Shown: positions 63,668 through 64,000 of the stretch, one piece after another | Layout: the number at the start of each line of letters is the position of its first letter | Numbering within the stretch: the first letter of the stretch is position 1 | Assembly (NCBI GenBank): GCA_024398475.1 | Contig: JAKSJB010000007.1 | Coordinates: forward strand, 1-64,000 | Length of the DNA: 64,000 nucleotides | Direction of reading: 5' to 3' | DNA from: Bacteroidaceae bacterium | Lineage (GTDB): Bacteria > Bacteroidota > Bacteroidia > Bacteroidales > Bacteroidaceae | The notes under the pieces: model-generated | The model's database searches: none | What the model saw: only the letters and a program-made list of their open reading frames with translations | What the model was told of the DNA's origin: nothing | Translations under genes and position numbers: made by a program

Positions 63668-64000
63668 ATGGATTACAATACACAAAGAGAAAAACTCATT
63701 CTTCCTGAATACGGAAGGTGCATACAGGATATGGTGAAGTATGCCATGACGCTGGAAGACAGATCGGAACGCCAACGCTGTGCATTCACCATTATCGACC
63801 TCATGGCTGCTATACAGTCATACAACGGTGACGAGAACGACTTCTACCAGAAGTTGTGGAATCATCTTGCATTGATATCAAACTATCAGTTGGATATTGA
63901 CTATCCGGTGGAGATTCAGCACGTAGATGAACAGGCTGTAAAGCGTGAAATCATTCCTTATCCACAGAAAAAGATTGACCGACGCCACTATGGTGCAACC
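63668..64000 (+). CDS. DUF4290 protein, 5' part only
   Basis: 111 codons from ATG 63668 to the window edge. It starts MDYNTQREKLILPEYGR, then IQDMVKYAMTLEDRSERQRC, which is the DUF4290 start known only in Bacteroidota. Function unknown. It begins 70 bp after tsaB. Confidence 0.85.
   Translation, partial: MDYNTQREKLILPEYGRCIQDMVKYAMTLEDRSERQRCAFTIIDLMAAIQSYNGDENDFYQKLWNHLALISNYQLDIDYPVEIQHVDEQAVKREIIPYPQKKIDRRHYGAT

Overview
The window looks like chromosome from a Bacteroidota member of the Bacteroidales, most like Prevotella/Segatella. Several things point there: promoters of the Bacteroidota type (TTTG, about 19-20 bp, TAnnTTTG) in front of many genes; a complete Na+-NQR operon; a fused FeoA-FeoB; a DUF4290 gene; surface proteins with type IX secretion (T9SS) sorting tails; and a GH3 and a GH51 arabinoxylan-type glycosidase. 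No rRNA, tRNA, CRISPR array, phage or transposase gene was found.

Layout. 1-2058: the end of a TonB-like protein and a two-gene FetAB-type ABC exporter. 2274-6680: htpG (minus), nadA, mnmA. 7019-9337: GH3 lipoprotein glycosidase behind a 240-bp octamer repeat array. 9375-15826: ispE-ligA, then dapA-aminotransferase-LolC/FtsX-type permease. 15827-16479: a gene-poor stretch with two gene remnants. 16480-19019: a membrane-anchored FMN/FAD reductase, a small membrane protein and a TM2 protein. 19292-26677 (minus): tolC-like, ruvX, def, TPR protein, lipoprotein, RluA-type synthase, glycosyltransferase. 27007-34605 (minus): GH51 arabinofuranosidase and nqrABCDEF. 34939-36319: rnhB and an aquaporin. 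36447-44536: two tandem ~1,190-residue LTD/CotH-kinase/T9SS proteins and a chimeric gene scar between them. 44474-47472 (minus): Gfo/Idh/MocA oxidoreductase, threonine aldolase-like enzyme, an unknown secreted protein. 47730-52537: feoAB and its Cys-rich partner, thyA, a lipoprotein, folA. 52612-55657: eda and kdgK, with a divergent LacI regulator. 55739-60503: uvrB, BASS transporter, DUF3078 and DUF4375 proteins. 60518-62682 (minus): yicC, gmk, nadD. 62866-64000: tsaB and the start of a DUF4290 gene.

How it works together. Most genes are housekeeping. Na+-NQR supplies a sodium gradient. KdgK and Eda complete 2-keto-3-deoxygluconate breakdown, probably under the divergent LacI protein, for which two matching 14-bp sites are visible. 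LigA carries an internal QLDLF and RNase HII ends in QLSLDF; both match sliding-clamp binding motifs and both enzymes act in lagging-strand or ribonucleotide repair.

The accessory interest lies in three places: the CotH tandem pair, which has a near-identical N-terminal part, divergent kinase regions and a recombination scar; the families of short intergenic repeats (7-mer, 8-mer, GGTTCAATTG and GGAGTTAAAG types) that recur at gene ends; and the membrane-tethered flavoprotein with a remnant-filled leader. I found no clearly new defence or mobile system.
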